This document shows, piece after piece, positions 12,221 to 24,800 of a stretch of 64,000 nucleotides of DNA. The position numbers and the translations under genes were made by a program. The notes beneath the pieces are model-generated. The model was not told the DNA's origin. It searched no databases and worked only from the letters and a program-made list of their open reading frames with translations. Origin of the DNA: Penelope pileata (Eukaryota; Chordata; Aves; Galliformes; Cracidae); the NCBI GenBank assembly GCA_013396635.1, contig WBMW01005484.1:1-64000 (forward strand), written 5' to 3'. How positions within the stretch are numbered: the stretch's first letter is position 1; each line of letters begins with the position of its first letter.

Positions 12221-13221
12221 GTCCCGTTATGAGTGGTGTCCCCTAGGGGTCGGTACTGGGGCCCATCTTGTTTAATATCTTTACTGATGACCTAGATGAG
12301 GGGATTGAGTGTACCCTCAGGAAGTTTGCAGGTGACACCAAGTTGGGAGGATGTGTCGATCTGCCTGAGGGTAGGGAGGCCCTTCAGAGGGATCTGGACA
12401 GGCTGGATCGCTGGGCTGAGGCCAGTGGGATGAGATTCAATGAGGCCAAGTGCTGGGTCCTGCACTTTGGCCACAATAACCCCATGCAATGCTACAGGCT
12501 TGGGGCAGAGTGGCTTGAAGACAGTGTAGAGGAAAAGGACCTGGGGTTGTTGGTTGATGCTCAGCTGAACATGAGCTGACAGTGTGCCCAGGTGGCCAAG
12601 AAGGCCAATGGCATCCTGGCCTGCATTAGAAATAGCGTAGCCAGCAGGAGCAGGGAGGTGATCATCCGCCTGTACTCAGCTCTGGTGCGGCCGCACCTCG
12701 AGTACTGTGTTCAGTGTTGGGCCCCTCAATAAAGGAAACACATTGAGGCCCTGGAACATGTCCAGAGAAGGGCAACAAAACTGGTGAGGGGTCTAGAGTA
12801 CAAGTCTGATGAGGAGCGGCTGAGGGAGCTGGGATTGTTTAGTCTGGAGAAGAGGAGGCTCAGGGGAGACCTCATCGCAGTCTACAACTTCCTGAAGGGA
12901 GGTTGTGATGAGGAGGGGGTCGGCCTCTTCTCCTGGATATCTACTGACAGGACGAGAGAGAATGGCCATAAGTTGTGCCAGGGTAAATTTAGATTAGATA
13001 TAAGAAAAAACTTTTTCTCTGGAAGAGTGGTCAGGCACTGGAATGGCCTGCCTAGGGAGGTGGTGGAGTCACTGTCCCTGCCGCTGTTCAAGAAGCGTCT
13101 GGATGAGGTGCTAAGGGATATGATTTAGTAGCTTAGTGAGTAGGGATGGTGATAGGAGGACGGTTGGATGAGATGATCTTGTAGGTCCTTTCCAACCTTG
13201 TGTTTCTATGATTCTATGATT
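12221..13221 (+). mobile_element. CR1 retrotransposon with reverse-transcriptase remains
   Basis: About 1 kb of CR1, truncated at its 5' end. It encodes the last part of the ORF2 polyprotein. A frame from 12268 carries the 'FNIFTDDLDEG' and 'KFAGDTKLGG' reverse-transcriptase blocks. A second frame from 12784 carries the C-terminal 'RHWNGLPREVVES' block. It is interrupted by TGA at 12577 and TAA near 12730, so it is dead. The 3' UTR ends 'tttctatgattctatgattt'. It is the best-preserved CR1 here and a useful reference for the other fragments. Confidence 0.95.
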
Positions 13222-14060
13222 TTTCAGAAGCTTGACATTGAACTTACAGTAATTACCTGAAAATTTGCCTCTCTTCTGTTTCTGTTTTGAAATTGCTTTT
13301 TGCACTTCCACTTTTAAAGAAGAAGGATTTATTACAACTTTAAACCAGTGCATACTCCTTTCTTTATTCTGGTTTCTGGTTTCTGCATGTAGATTAGAGT
13401 GGTCTCAAAGAGACACTTTTTTTTTTTTTTTTTTTAAATTGTTCATTTGTTTCTGTGTTGGTTATTTTCCAAATTCAAACTCTATCCTCCCTCCAGAAGG
13501 TGTGGCTCACTGTTGGTTTTGGCTCTGTGAAATAAACATTTCTGAACACTAAGTAAACATATTGCTGAATTAATCTTTGTTCTGTTTGTAAGCTGAAGGG
13601 AATGTGCCACTCAGCACACAGCACATTTTGGGTAACAGCAACTGGACAGATATAGTACTGTAGATTCAGAGATTTTGCAATAATACTTCCAAAGCTTCTG
13701 TTAGACAATACAGGTAAATTACAAGAGAGGATATTTAGAAAGTGTCTTCATTGTCCAGTCACACAGGTACTGAATGCCCTTTGTCCTGTAAGGGTGCTGT
13801 GATCTGGCCCCATGTCAGGTTGCTTTACACTTTGGTGTACTCATCCTACCTGATGTGTGAATGCATTTCTTTACCTCTGCAGCCAGAGAGCTCAAAAGAA
13901 CCCTTACAGCTCCTCAGGTTCATGCAGAGCACAGACATTTTCTTTAGACCTTTCTGTGGCTGATAATTCATCTTTCCCCTATCAACACCAACTTAACACT
14001 TCTCTTTGCTGACACAGAGATGGAACTAGATACTGACACCTCTTTCCTCACTGTTATTCA

Positions 14061-14998
14061 GAGAAATCTTCATCAATGATCTAGACAGCAGGATAGAGTG
14101 CACCCTCAGCAAGTTTTTGAGTGACACTAAGCTGAGTGGTTCAGTTGATAAAATAGAAGGAAGGGATGCCATCCAGAGGGACGTGGACAGGCTTGAAAAG
14201 TGGGCCCATGAGAACCTAATGAGGTTCAATAAGGCCCGGTGCGAGGTGTTGCACAAAGGTTGGGACAATCCCAGATAAGCGTACAGATTGAGGGAAGAAC
14301 TCCCTGAGAGCAGCCCTGCTGAGAGGGACTTGGGGGTCATGGTGGATGAAAAGTTGGACATGAGCCAGCAGTGTGCACTTGCAGCCAATGGTATCCTGGG
14401 CTGCATCAAAAGAGGGGCGGTCAGCAGGGAGAGGGAGGTGATTGTCCCCCCCTACTCTGCCCTCGTGAATCTCCATCTGGAGTAATGTGTTCAGGCCTGG
14501 GGCCCCCAGCACAAGAAAGGTGTGGAGATGTTGGAGTGGGTCCAGAGGAAGACCTCACAGGTGATCAAAGGGCTGGAGCACCTCTCCTATGTAGAAAGGT
14601 TGAGGAGCTGGGGTTATTCAGTCTGGAGGAGAGAAGGCTCTGGGGAGATCTCATTGTGGCCTTCCAGTACTTAAAGGGAGCTTATAATCAGGAATGAGAC
14701 CAGCTTTTTACATGTTCTGATAGTGATAGGACAAGGGGGAATGTTTTTCAACTAAAAGAGGGAATATTTAGATTAGACATTTGGTGGAAATTCTTTACTC
14801 AGAGGGTGATGAGGCACTGGAACAGGTTACCTAGAGAAGCTGTGGATGCCCCATCCCTGGAGGTGTTCAAGGCCAGGCTGAATGGGGCCTTGGACAGCCT
14901 GATCTGGTGGGTGGCAACCCTGTCCACAGCTGGAGGTTGGAACTAAATAATCTTTAAGGTCCCTTCAAACCTAAGCCATTGTATGATTCTATGATTCA
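14061..14998 (+). mobile_element. CR1 retrotransposon, second RT-bearing copy
   Basis: It encodes decayed reverse-transcriptase blocks ('IFINDLDSRIECTLSKF', 'RDLGVMVDEKLDMSQQC') interrupted by stops and frameshifts. The 3' end reads 'ggttggaactaaataatctttaaggt' and terminates 'gtatgattctatgattc'. It differs in sequence from the 12.2-kb copy and belongs to another, older-looking CR1 subfamily. Confidence 0.92.
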
Positions 14999-15252
14999 TT
15001 AAAAACAAGCGTCATGTATTTTCTTCATTCCTAAATAAGAGCTAATACTACTTCTCTGATAAAGTTTTTAGTGTTTGACTGCATAGTTGGGCATCTGTGA
15101 ATAATGTATAAAGATGTGTGTATCCTTAGAACAAGAAAGTGTTTAGGTAAAGAATTTCTGAAACTGCATTGGGAAAGAGTCTCACCTGAAACAGTGAGAT
15201 TATTTTTCTTTCCATAAGTGCTTATTTTGTTGCGTTATAAAGAAAACAAATA

Positions 15253-16006
15253 GTCATAGAATCAGATTCTATGGAATCTATGGACAATCAAGTTGGAAGG
15301 ACCCCATGAGGATCATTGAGTCCAACTCCTGGCTGCACAGAGGACCATCCAAAATTCAAATCCTATGTCTGAGAGCATTGTCCAGGTGCATCTTGACTTC
15401 TGGCAGCTTGGGGCCACAAACACTGCCCTGAGGAGCCTGTTCCAGTGCTCGATCACCCTCTGGTGAAGAACGTTTTCCTAATTCACAACCTGATCCTTCC
15501 CTGACACAGCTCCATGCCATTCCCTCAGGTTCTGTCACTGTCACCAGAGAGCAGAGATCAGTGCTGCCCCTCCACTCCCCTTGTGAGGAAGCTGCAGGAC
15601 GCCATGAGGCCTCCCCTCAGCCTCCTCTGCTCTGGGCTGAACAAACAAGGGACCTCAGTTGCTCCTCATACATCTCGTCCTCCAGACCCTTCACCTCCTT
15701 TGGATGCTCTCTAATAGCTTTATGTCCTTCTTCCATTGTGGTACCCAAAACTGCAAATAGTGCTTGAGGTGAAGCTGCACAGCACAGAGCAGAGCGGAAC
15801 AATCCCTTCCCTCACCCAGCTGGCAGTGCTGCATCTGGTGCACCCCAGTAGGCCATTTTGGCTGCCAGGGCCCAGTGATTCAGATACAGCTTGCTGTCAA
15901 CTAGAACTCCTAGATCTGTTTCCATAGGGCTGCTCTCCAATCTCTCATTCCCCAGTCTGTGCATATAGGCAGGGTTGCCCTATCCCAGGTGCAAAATCTG
16001 GCATGA
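15253..16006 (-). mobile_element. CR1 fragment, minus strand
   Basis: It starts with 'tcatagaatcagattctatgg' and 'agttggaaggaccccatgagg' and runs about 750 bases through the reverse complement of the reverse-transcriptase end ('ctgttccagtgctcgatcacc'). Confidence 0.9.
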
Positions 16007-17581
16007 GGAAACCTTGGATACATACAGACTGGGGGACAAAGGGAAAATAAGAGCTAGCATTTCACTGCTGTCCTGACAAACCAAGTTATGACATGAAAGG
16101 TAGGTCAAATTTCACTCGCAATGCTATTTTTATGGTTTTAAACCACACAGCCATAGCATTTACCAAGGATCAAATGTTGATTTATTTAAACATCTCAGCA
16201 TCTATGACTTGGCTTTAGATATTTGAAAATAACTTACATGTATTATTTGTAAGGAGTTAAAAATCAATACACAAACATTTCTGAGATTCCAATGTCCATA
16301 CAGAATTTCAATAACATTACTGACATTTTTAGCTTTGCATCTGACTATTAATACGTTTCCACTTGTTTTCTGTCCAGAAAGAAAGAAAATGGAGGCTTGT
16401 GTGTCATGCCCAGAAAGTTAACAGATTCATACAAAAACAAATGTATTATGCTACGTTTGGTGCCTGCTATCTTTTACCATCTGAGTTATCATTTCAATTG
16501 TCTCAAACCAGGTAGTAGCTTTGTTCCTGTAAGGAGCAACTTCATAGGATGCTGCAGTGCTGTCTTGGTGTGACACAGAGCTCATCACCAAGCATGACTT
16601 TGAATTCTGTGGAGACAAAGACCATCAGGTTTAGTTTGGCATCAACTTGTAGAGTTTGTACTCTCTGTGTGCCCTGTGGGACCTTGACTCCATTGTCAAC
16701 TGATGCCTTTAAGAGATGGGGTGAGAATGCATATTTCTATAAAGTCATAAAGCAGAATCAATATCCTGGTATAGTGTAAAAGAGGCACCTGTTGTGTACA
16801 TGAAAAGTACGTGGGAGCATTCTAAGTGGGGCAAACTAAATTACACCCTTGATCTTCTTTCCTCTTAATGCTCCGTGATTGTGATATTTATGTGATTTTA
16901 GTGCATGAAAGTCATGGCTTCCAAAGCGCAGAACATGCATCTCTAATATCATCATGTTTACCCTAGTGTAATGCATTTTTATCACTTATACATTGTATCA
17001 AAAGAAAATCCCACCACAAGTGCTGCAATGGATGACATTGAAATGTAAATAGAAGGTTTCACAGGAGACATGTCAGCAAGCACAGGGCTGGAGATGCATG
17101 GAATTATCGTTTTGCAAATGACCTTACACTATATGGAGGGAATGAAGAGAGGTTGCAATGGCAACAATTGCCTTCTTCACTATTCTCTTTCTCTTTCTCT
17201 GAAGAGACATGAATAAAAGACAATAATACTAGAAGGTATGGGGACTTGTATAAGATTAAAAAACATACCTTACTTGAGGTTACTTGGATAGGAATGATAA
17301 CATTTGAATTAAAAAACAATATATGTTACATTCAAGTATAATTACAGAAAGGAAGTATGGATCGACCGTAAGGATAACAAACGGTGCTACATATTGATGA
17401 AGATCAGAAATTGAACCATTGTTTCTATAGCCTAGTTGGAAAGGTTGATTGCTTTTATTGTTTCCCATGACAGTTATTGTCTCTTCCATTTGAGGCAGCT
17501 AAGAATTAGAACTGGTTACACATTCCTGCAAGCCACGCTGAAAAAGATAATGTTCTTCATTGCCCTTTTATTTCATGACAT
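16007..17581. other. Intergenic, no gene seen
   Basis: AT-rich sequence with no exon-like or repeat structure that I can name. Confidence 0.4.
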
Positions 17582-17817
17582 TCACTGGTGGGTGCAACTT
17601 GTCCATGGTTGTGATGAGCACCTGCAGGATGTGAGGACCTGGCAGCCAGTGCAGAAGGCTCTGTGCATGCTAAAGAGCAGAGCTGCAGGTTGCCGTGCCA
17701 GCAGGAACCGGGAAGGCCAGTCCCAGGAAACCTGCTCTAGGTGACCCTGCAGGGCTTGGACCAGCTGACCTCCAGAGGTTCCTTCCAGCCTCAGCTGTAC
17801 TGCGATTCTGTAAAACA
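17582..17817 (+). mobile_element. CR1 fragment, plus strand
   Basis: A 3' end with 'ctgctctaggtgaccctgc', 'ggaccagctgacctccagag' and 'gcgattctgtaaa'. It belongs to a CR1 subfamily different from its neighbours. Confidence 0.75.
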
Positions 17818-18413
17818 TCAGCCTGCAGGATTGGGCAGTGGCTTAAGGGATTTTCTAAACATCAAGTGTTTTTAATTTCTCCTTAGGAATTCCTTAAATG
17901 AGTTCTACTGTGCAAAAAATTAGTATGATTCATGGGAACATACTTTTGATACTTAAAGGCAAGCAGTGGACACTATGGAAAGGTGAAGTGTTTTCCCTGA
18001 ATATTCTCTAGCTGACACATGGCTCGGTCCCTTACAGTGCTCCACAGTAGGTTGTTCTGCCAGAAAGCAAAAATACTTCAGTTACAACAGTGTCATTTGT
18101 TTGTTGAAGATATATCTTCTGCAAAAGGGTAATGAATATGGGATATCACCAAATGAATTTCTGACAAAATATAAATGACCAAAAACTTTCATTTTCTCCA
18201 TTTGGTAGAGTATATATGCTGGGAAGTATGCATTAGAATAGTTTAACACTAATTCTACATTGATTCAAAGCATGTCTACCAGTACTGACTACATATTTTT
18301 TACTTTGGCTAAGAATTTAATAACATTTTTAGAAGTACACTGTGGCTTCTATTTCTCAACTCATGTTTTTGAATCTTTCAAATATCTGGTCTGATTTTTG
18401 TTACATTTATCAA

Positions 18414-18419
18414 TTTATT
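18414..18419 (-). promoter_or_regulatory. Candidate polyadenylation signal of the SLC7A gene
   Basis: AATAAA on the minus strand, 319 bases past the stop codon at 18738. A variant ATTAAA lies at 18316-18321. Neither is confirmed. Confidence 0.3.
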
Positions 18420-18737
18420 TCTCAGGATTCTGACGGGACATAATGCCTTTCATTAAGATTTTGCAATGAACCTAATAATTATCTACTGATAAGTATTTGT
18501 TCATATAGTGCTTTATAGTTTCAAAGTGTTGTTCAATAACTGTCAACAGTCTGAAAAAAAAAATCCTGTAAAACAGAGGCTGGCAAATGGTTTATGAAAC
18601 AAGCACAAATTAACAGACTGGTACAAAGTGCAGTGGTTAGTGCTTTAGTGTAGCTGAGGATATGGAGAGAACTTCAGGTTATAGAAATTGTTCCAGACAG
18701 GATGTATCAAGCTGTATCTCTCAATGTCAAGGCACCT

Positions 18738-18829
18738 CTATTTGCTCTTGGCTTCTGTAGTTTCCATGTCTATGTCCAGGTCTGACAGAGCACAGTAGAA
18801 GAGTAGCTGAACATATTTTGTTGTTGTAG
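18738..18829 (-). CDS. SLC7A gene, coding exon 9 (last)
   Basis: Acceptor 'TTGCTCTGCATTGCAG', then 'ATTTKYVQLLFYCALSDLD' to the TAG at 18738-18740. It forms the cytoplasmic C-terminus (residues 478-507) after TM12. The exon enters in phase 1, completing the Ala codon begun in exon 8. Confidence 0.9.
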
Positions 18830-21800
18830 CTGCAATGCAGAGCAAAAATGTGTAGCTGAGGCAAAGTTATATCTTTGACATACATATGGATTTTGAGGTA
18901 TTTGAAAACACTGTGCAGATAGTAGGAAAATATTAAAAACCAATAAATTGGATTAAACACATTATGAATAGAGAAAGGCAAAAAGAGATTAATAATTAAA
19001 AAGAAAGTATTCCACTTCTCAAGCAGGAAGTGAAGCAGTGGTCTTCTAGTACTCCTTCCTTTCAGGATATTAAACTGTATGCATTTATTCTTCACAATCC
19101 TGTAGGGCTTTTATTGAGCCAACATTTTGAAACGGCTTAACACCACAGATATTAGATGACCCCATTACACCCACATCCTGGGCTGTTTTGTACAGGTAGG
19201 CATGCCTTTGTTTTCAGGACCATGTGATGAAGCAAATGATGTGACATGCTGTATGCAGCATAGGAAAACTTCACAGTGGAAAAAGAATCTAGGAAAAGTT
19301 ATTCTTTCTTCTGACCAAACATTCAAAATTTGGTACTATGACTAAAACAAGATAGTATTACTTACCAGAGAGCCACTGTAGGCATTTAGGTCTTTTTTCA
19401 ACTGGCAGATGGACTCCCAAATAATATGCAGGAATGCCTGAGAGGGCAATACCAATGCCAATAAGGGAATTGATTGTGTCGCTGTAGAGAGGAACTATGA
19501 CCAGGAAAAGGGAGCACAAACAGTATATGATGGGGAAGAAGAGGTTAAGCTGTGGAAACAAAAAAAAATTCAGCATTTATTAAAAGAAGCAGTAAATATT
19601 CTCTTGGAAAAAATGTCAAGCTTTGTCGATTAAACTTAGGTCAATAATAAAAGTATAATTACTGACTGCATGACTATTAAGCACTGTATATGAATGGCTA
19701 CAGTCAGTATGTTTATGGTAGCTTCAAGTGTGTGCTGCTGAGAGCCCCTTTTCAGTACATGCTTGAGAATCCAATGACCATTTTATGGTTTTCTGACCTG
19801 TACAAGCTCAGTTCTTTCCCATATTAGTAAGAGATCAATCATCGTGACCCTCCCTGGAGCCCATATTACATACTGAGGTCCTCTGTGACCAAAACAAAAA
19901 GCATCAAGATCGGATCATGAACCCCAGTGATTTATTTAGTCTTATTTATTTAGGAAAAAAATAAAGAGTTAATTTTAATGAAAGGGAAAAAAAATAAAAT
20001 ATCATTTTAACTTCAAAGCAAAAGTAGCAGAACAGATGTTGTTCTGGAAACTCAGATATGTTTTGCTCCTTCATTTCTTACCTTGTATGTTAAAAGGATT
20101 TCTATGGCTGAAGTGAATAGTCTATAACACAACTGGTAACGTTACGGTTTTTGGATTATGTGTAACATAAACACGTTCACTAGCTGGCTGTTACAGCTTA
20201 TTTCCTCTCACTTACTTTAATGGGCCGTGGTCTATGTGGCTGAGTGTATCTCAAATATATTAGTCCTGCAATAGACAGACCCACAAAGAGCCAGTAATTG
20301 AAGCAATAGTAATTAATGAGGAGGAAAACATCTTCCACCAGGAGATAAAGCAAAGTCATTAATCCCTAGAGATAAGGGAAAAAAAAAAAAAAAAAGGACT
20401 TCTTAGTGGGAAAATAAATACATGTCATACCAAAAAAAGAGGTAGTAAAGTTATGAAAAGGCCTGTTTCAAACATATTTGGCTGAAGATCAGGTCCTTGC
20501 AGGAAGGATATACTTAAAACTAAGAAATCCACAAATACACTGCATAAATGATCTGATACCAAACAGGACCAGTGTGATATCCTACTCATACATCTTATAT
20601 AACACATGGCAAGGCAAGACACCAAATAAAACACACGTTCAAATAAAAAATAAAATGATTTTGAATGATTCCACTTTCTCTGTTTGTGCATATCCTCTCT
20701 CATTTTAATCTCTTAGACTTATAGATTATTTATTAAAATCATTTGCATTAATTCTGTATGCTTTGCTCCTTTGCTTTTATGTCGCAGAGTTTATTTGTAT
20801 AGTGAAGGCAGGAAAAAGCAAAGACAAGCATAGGCACCCAACAGGATGAATTTAAATTTAAACACTATAACACTCACATTGTAACTAGAGCCCTAGAAAA
20901 TCAGCCTGCAGGAGGGTCTGAGAGATCTTCCTGTTGTATTCTTCTCCAATGGATGCTGAAAACTCATACATGGATTTCATTCCTGCCTACATGTTGCACA
21001 GGTAGCCATTTTCTAAGTAAAGCTTCTCTTCCTAGTTCTGATTACTTGTACAGAGACCATATAACTGAACCAGGCCATTCTCTTCCCACTGAAGAAAATC
21101 CACCAGACAAAATAATACCTCCCTACCCTCAAGCCCTACCCTCCTGGCCATTTGAGGAAGATTTTCCCATTGCAGGAAAAGCCAGGGAGCAGTGCACTGC
21201 AGGGAGATGTAGCACTCCCTGAGTCTGCATTCCCAGGTTTTCCTCCCTGGGTCTGCACCCCCAGCTGATCATGCCAGGCATGGGGCCGGGCTTTCACTTA
21301 CATTAAAGAGAAGAGCAGGCACTGGTGTGAAACACTTTATATGAATCAAGCTCAGACTGTCAGGGAGGTGTCCTTCTCTGGCTCCGACATAAAAAAGCCT
21401 TAAAACACAACAAAACAAAAAAAAAGAAAACAAACAAAAACTCCTCAAACAACTAGACAGCCAAGGAATATCTTGTTGCTTTCTGACAAACACAGAATTA
21501 ATTATTTTATTACTGTATCGCAAATGCTGCCTTATCTGGTGCCTTTGGTTTATCATAACAATCCTCCCAGCAGAAATGAACAATTTACCATGGCAGAAAT
21601 TAACAGTGTCACTTTTACGATGTATTAGTAAAGAATGCAGATTAATAGCAAGTGATTCCATTTTTATTATTTAAAATACATCTTATATTTCATACCTAGA
21701 TGCTGCAATTATTGATGAGTTTAACCCACTATAGCAAGACATGGCCACAGCTATAGGAATTATCCACTTAGCATAACTAAGGGTTTCATTGCCAAAAGTC

Positions 21801-24800
21801 TGCAATGCAAAAAGAAAACAGTAGTGAGGTCCATCACGTTAAACACATGGACAACCCTGGAGAACTCTCATGAGAACACATCAGTCCAAATAGAGTGTCA
21901 TAGTCGTTGCTTTCCTCTGACATTGATAATGACTTGGGAAACTAGAAATTGGAAAAAAAAAATTGAATAAAAAATAACAGATACATTAAAAAAGGAATTT
22001 AAAAAAATTTAAGCTGAGATCAAGTCAATGAAATAACAGATGAAAATGTATTTGCTATAATGCATTCTGACAAATCCTGATTGTATTAATCCATGATTTA
22101 TGATTGTACTTTAGCAAAGCATATTGATAAGGTTTTAGAAAAGCATTTCATAGCATATTTTTGTATTGAAAATATTGCTTCAATCATACAGTACTAAAAA
22201 TCACCCACTTTACGCTAAAATGACAGTAAGAAAAAAACCCTAGCTCTTAAATCACCCAGACTTTCCTTAGGTTGTTCTCTGCCTGGCTTTAATGAAAGCA
22301 TCTTCTACAGTGAAGCACTGTGAGGTACAAGATTTATGGAGCTTATAAGAGGATTTTACAAGAGCAGATTTAGTGGATACGAACTTTATATGCACCTTCT
22401 AATATACTGGTACTCTTACACAAAAACAAAGTTGGAAACAAAGCAAAATTCTTCAGCATAGAAATATTTCAATTATTTTGCCAATAAATATGCTTCCACA
22501 GTGGAAGAACTTGGAAGTTACTTCCATACGATAACTCTTGGTTTTGTCATTTTATGTAACTTACCACAGCCACTGCATCAGTTGTGAGGAGTGCTGACAT
22601 ATCTAGCACCACATAATATGCTATATTAGTCAGCAAGTAAATAATAGTCACAATAGGCATGGAAATTGCGATGGAAATAGGTAAATTCCTGCAAAAGGAA
22701 ATTGGCAAAATTATTTCATGTTCTTTAAATAGAAGACTGTTCCCAAATTCAAACATTTGTAAATGGATACACCCATCATTTTTTGTAATCCAATGTTTTG
22801 TGTAATCATGGGGTTGCAAAAGAAGGTGCAGCCACATGGAATGATTCCATAAGCAGCTTAACTGGCTTCTTGTGGCTCTGTCACAAGTTTTAGAGAAAAA
22901 TCGTACATTTGTACATGTATAATATAAAACTGCCTTTTATATAAAGAAGTTTAAGATAGCACTTAAGCAACTTTAAATGCATGCTTAGGTGTTTTCTTGA
23001 TTGTCGTGTTTTTTTCTTGACTAATAACCTGTGCATGTCCCAAGACAAGGTGGACTTGTATCAGTCTGAGCAGGTGAAGCACTCTCCTCCCATGGTGTGG
23101 ACATCCCTGCAGAGAGGAGGAGATGGCATACCCAGTGCTACTGTGGCCTTTTTTTACTTCTCAGTTAACCTTTAGCAAGGTTAAGCAAAATGGAGCACTT
23201 TGCCAAAAAATAGTAACACTGAAGATCACAAGATAAAACAGTCATCAGCTAGACACAATCTTATTGTCTTTGTGGCAAAAGCAGTCATGGAAAATAAAAT
23301 AATTGTTTTCTCTTGATTGAATTGAATCTCTTTGATTGTGAAGGAGTGGGGAATTTTAGAATCCCCACTTTCAGCAGTTCTTCTCCTTCCTTAAAAATTC
23401 TGTGTGCAAGATATAAAACATATATGTAGGAAAATGATTTATTAATGTGATACAATTGGTGAGAGAGGACAATAATCCACAAGAATTCTCATACTTACCA
23501 GTTCTTTTGGAAATAACAGTTTTTGTAGAGAAAATGGTTAGACTAATTTCCAATCAGAAATAAATAGAAAGCAGCTCATCCTATCATTGGCTGTCTTACC
23601 AGGACACTTTCCAGTGCTTTGAAAACAGAATGTGCATTTACCTCTGGGGGTTCTGCATCTCCTCAGTGACGTAATTCAGGGTGTCCCACCCCGAGTAGGA
23701 AAAGAGGGCTGAGTATAGAGCCAGTGCAATCATTCCTGGGTTTGTTGCTGAGCCCTCAAAGGGAGCTCTGAGGTTTTCTGTTTCTCCTGTACGAATGACA
23801 AGTACCAATTACCTGCTACATGTCAAGAATTATGACCTAGAAAGACACCACACTAAACATCTCATCTAACTCCCTCAAAATAAAAGCCATTTCATCCAGA
23901 TTTCATTACTCTTCCTAAAAGTTAAATTTTCACTTGACAAATAGGAGAGGTTCAGTCAGCTGTGAAGTACTGACGTTCAGACAGCTGCACTAACAACAAT
24001 TTTCCCATGTTTGCTATTTGGACATCATCTGTGAAATTCCACCAGACCTCACAGCTTCCTCATTCCCTGGCACCGGCCCCTAGGATGGTCCCTAGCACAC
24101 CACCCAAGGGAGGGTGATATGCTGAGGGTAATGCACTCTCAGCCAGGGACAGCTGAGAAACCAAATTTCAATTCCTGAATTTGTCTCGTATTTCATCCTC
24201 TCCTATCTGTGCCTTTATTGTCATCAGATGAATGGGTGACCAATGGAGTGAGATGCTCTTGAGATCCCATTCTCAGTGGGACACTATCCCCCACAAAGCT
24301 GTTCCTCAAAATTAAGAGAAGACACAGGAAAATCCTTCCTTTCTAAATTCTCTAGTTTAGCTCAATCAGTCGAGACAAGAACCTGCAGAAAACTGCAAAA
24401 TAGAATAAATGTTCATAAAACCACATGGGCCTTCATGGCAGTCCTGAAAAGAGGAAGAAGGCCTCCTTGAATTTGCAGAAGGACAGTGAACTATCTAACA
24501 TAAATGGAAGTGGATTTAGGTATTAAGGAAGACAGAAACATGCTGAAACCTCTATTAGAGAAGAAAGTAAGGTCTTTGCTATTAAACCAAGCAATTCACA
24601 TTGTGGTCAAACTAAGAAATATTCCAACACCACAAAAGCAGTTCAGTCTTTGAAGAACAGTAAATACCAGTCTTTCACATTCATAACAAAGTCTTTTTTC
24701 TCCATAGACTGCTAGAATTTAGGAAGGTGAAGCTGCAGGATAAACACATACTTTGAGGACGTTGCTGAAGAAAAAGGTAGGAAAGAAAAAAGAAAAAGGA

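Noticed and set aside
12268..13128. Two open frames that could be taken for host genes
   Set aside because: They encode CR1 reverse-transcriptase remnants separated by in-frame stops.
18727..19095. 122-residue minus-strand open frame overlapping the last SLC7A exon
   Set aside because: It reads the exon in the wrong frame and continues into the intron. The correct frame ends at the TAG at 18738.
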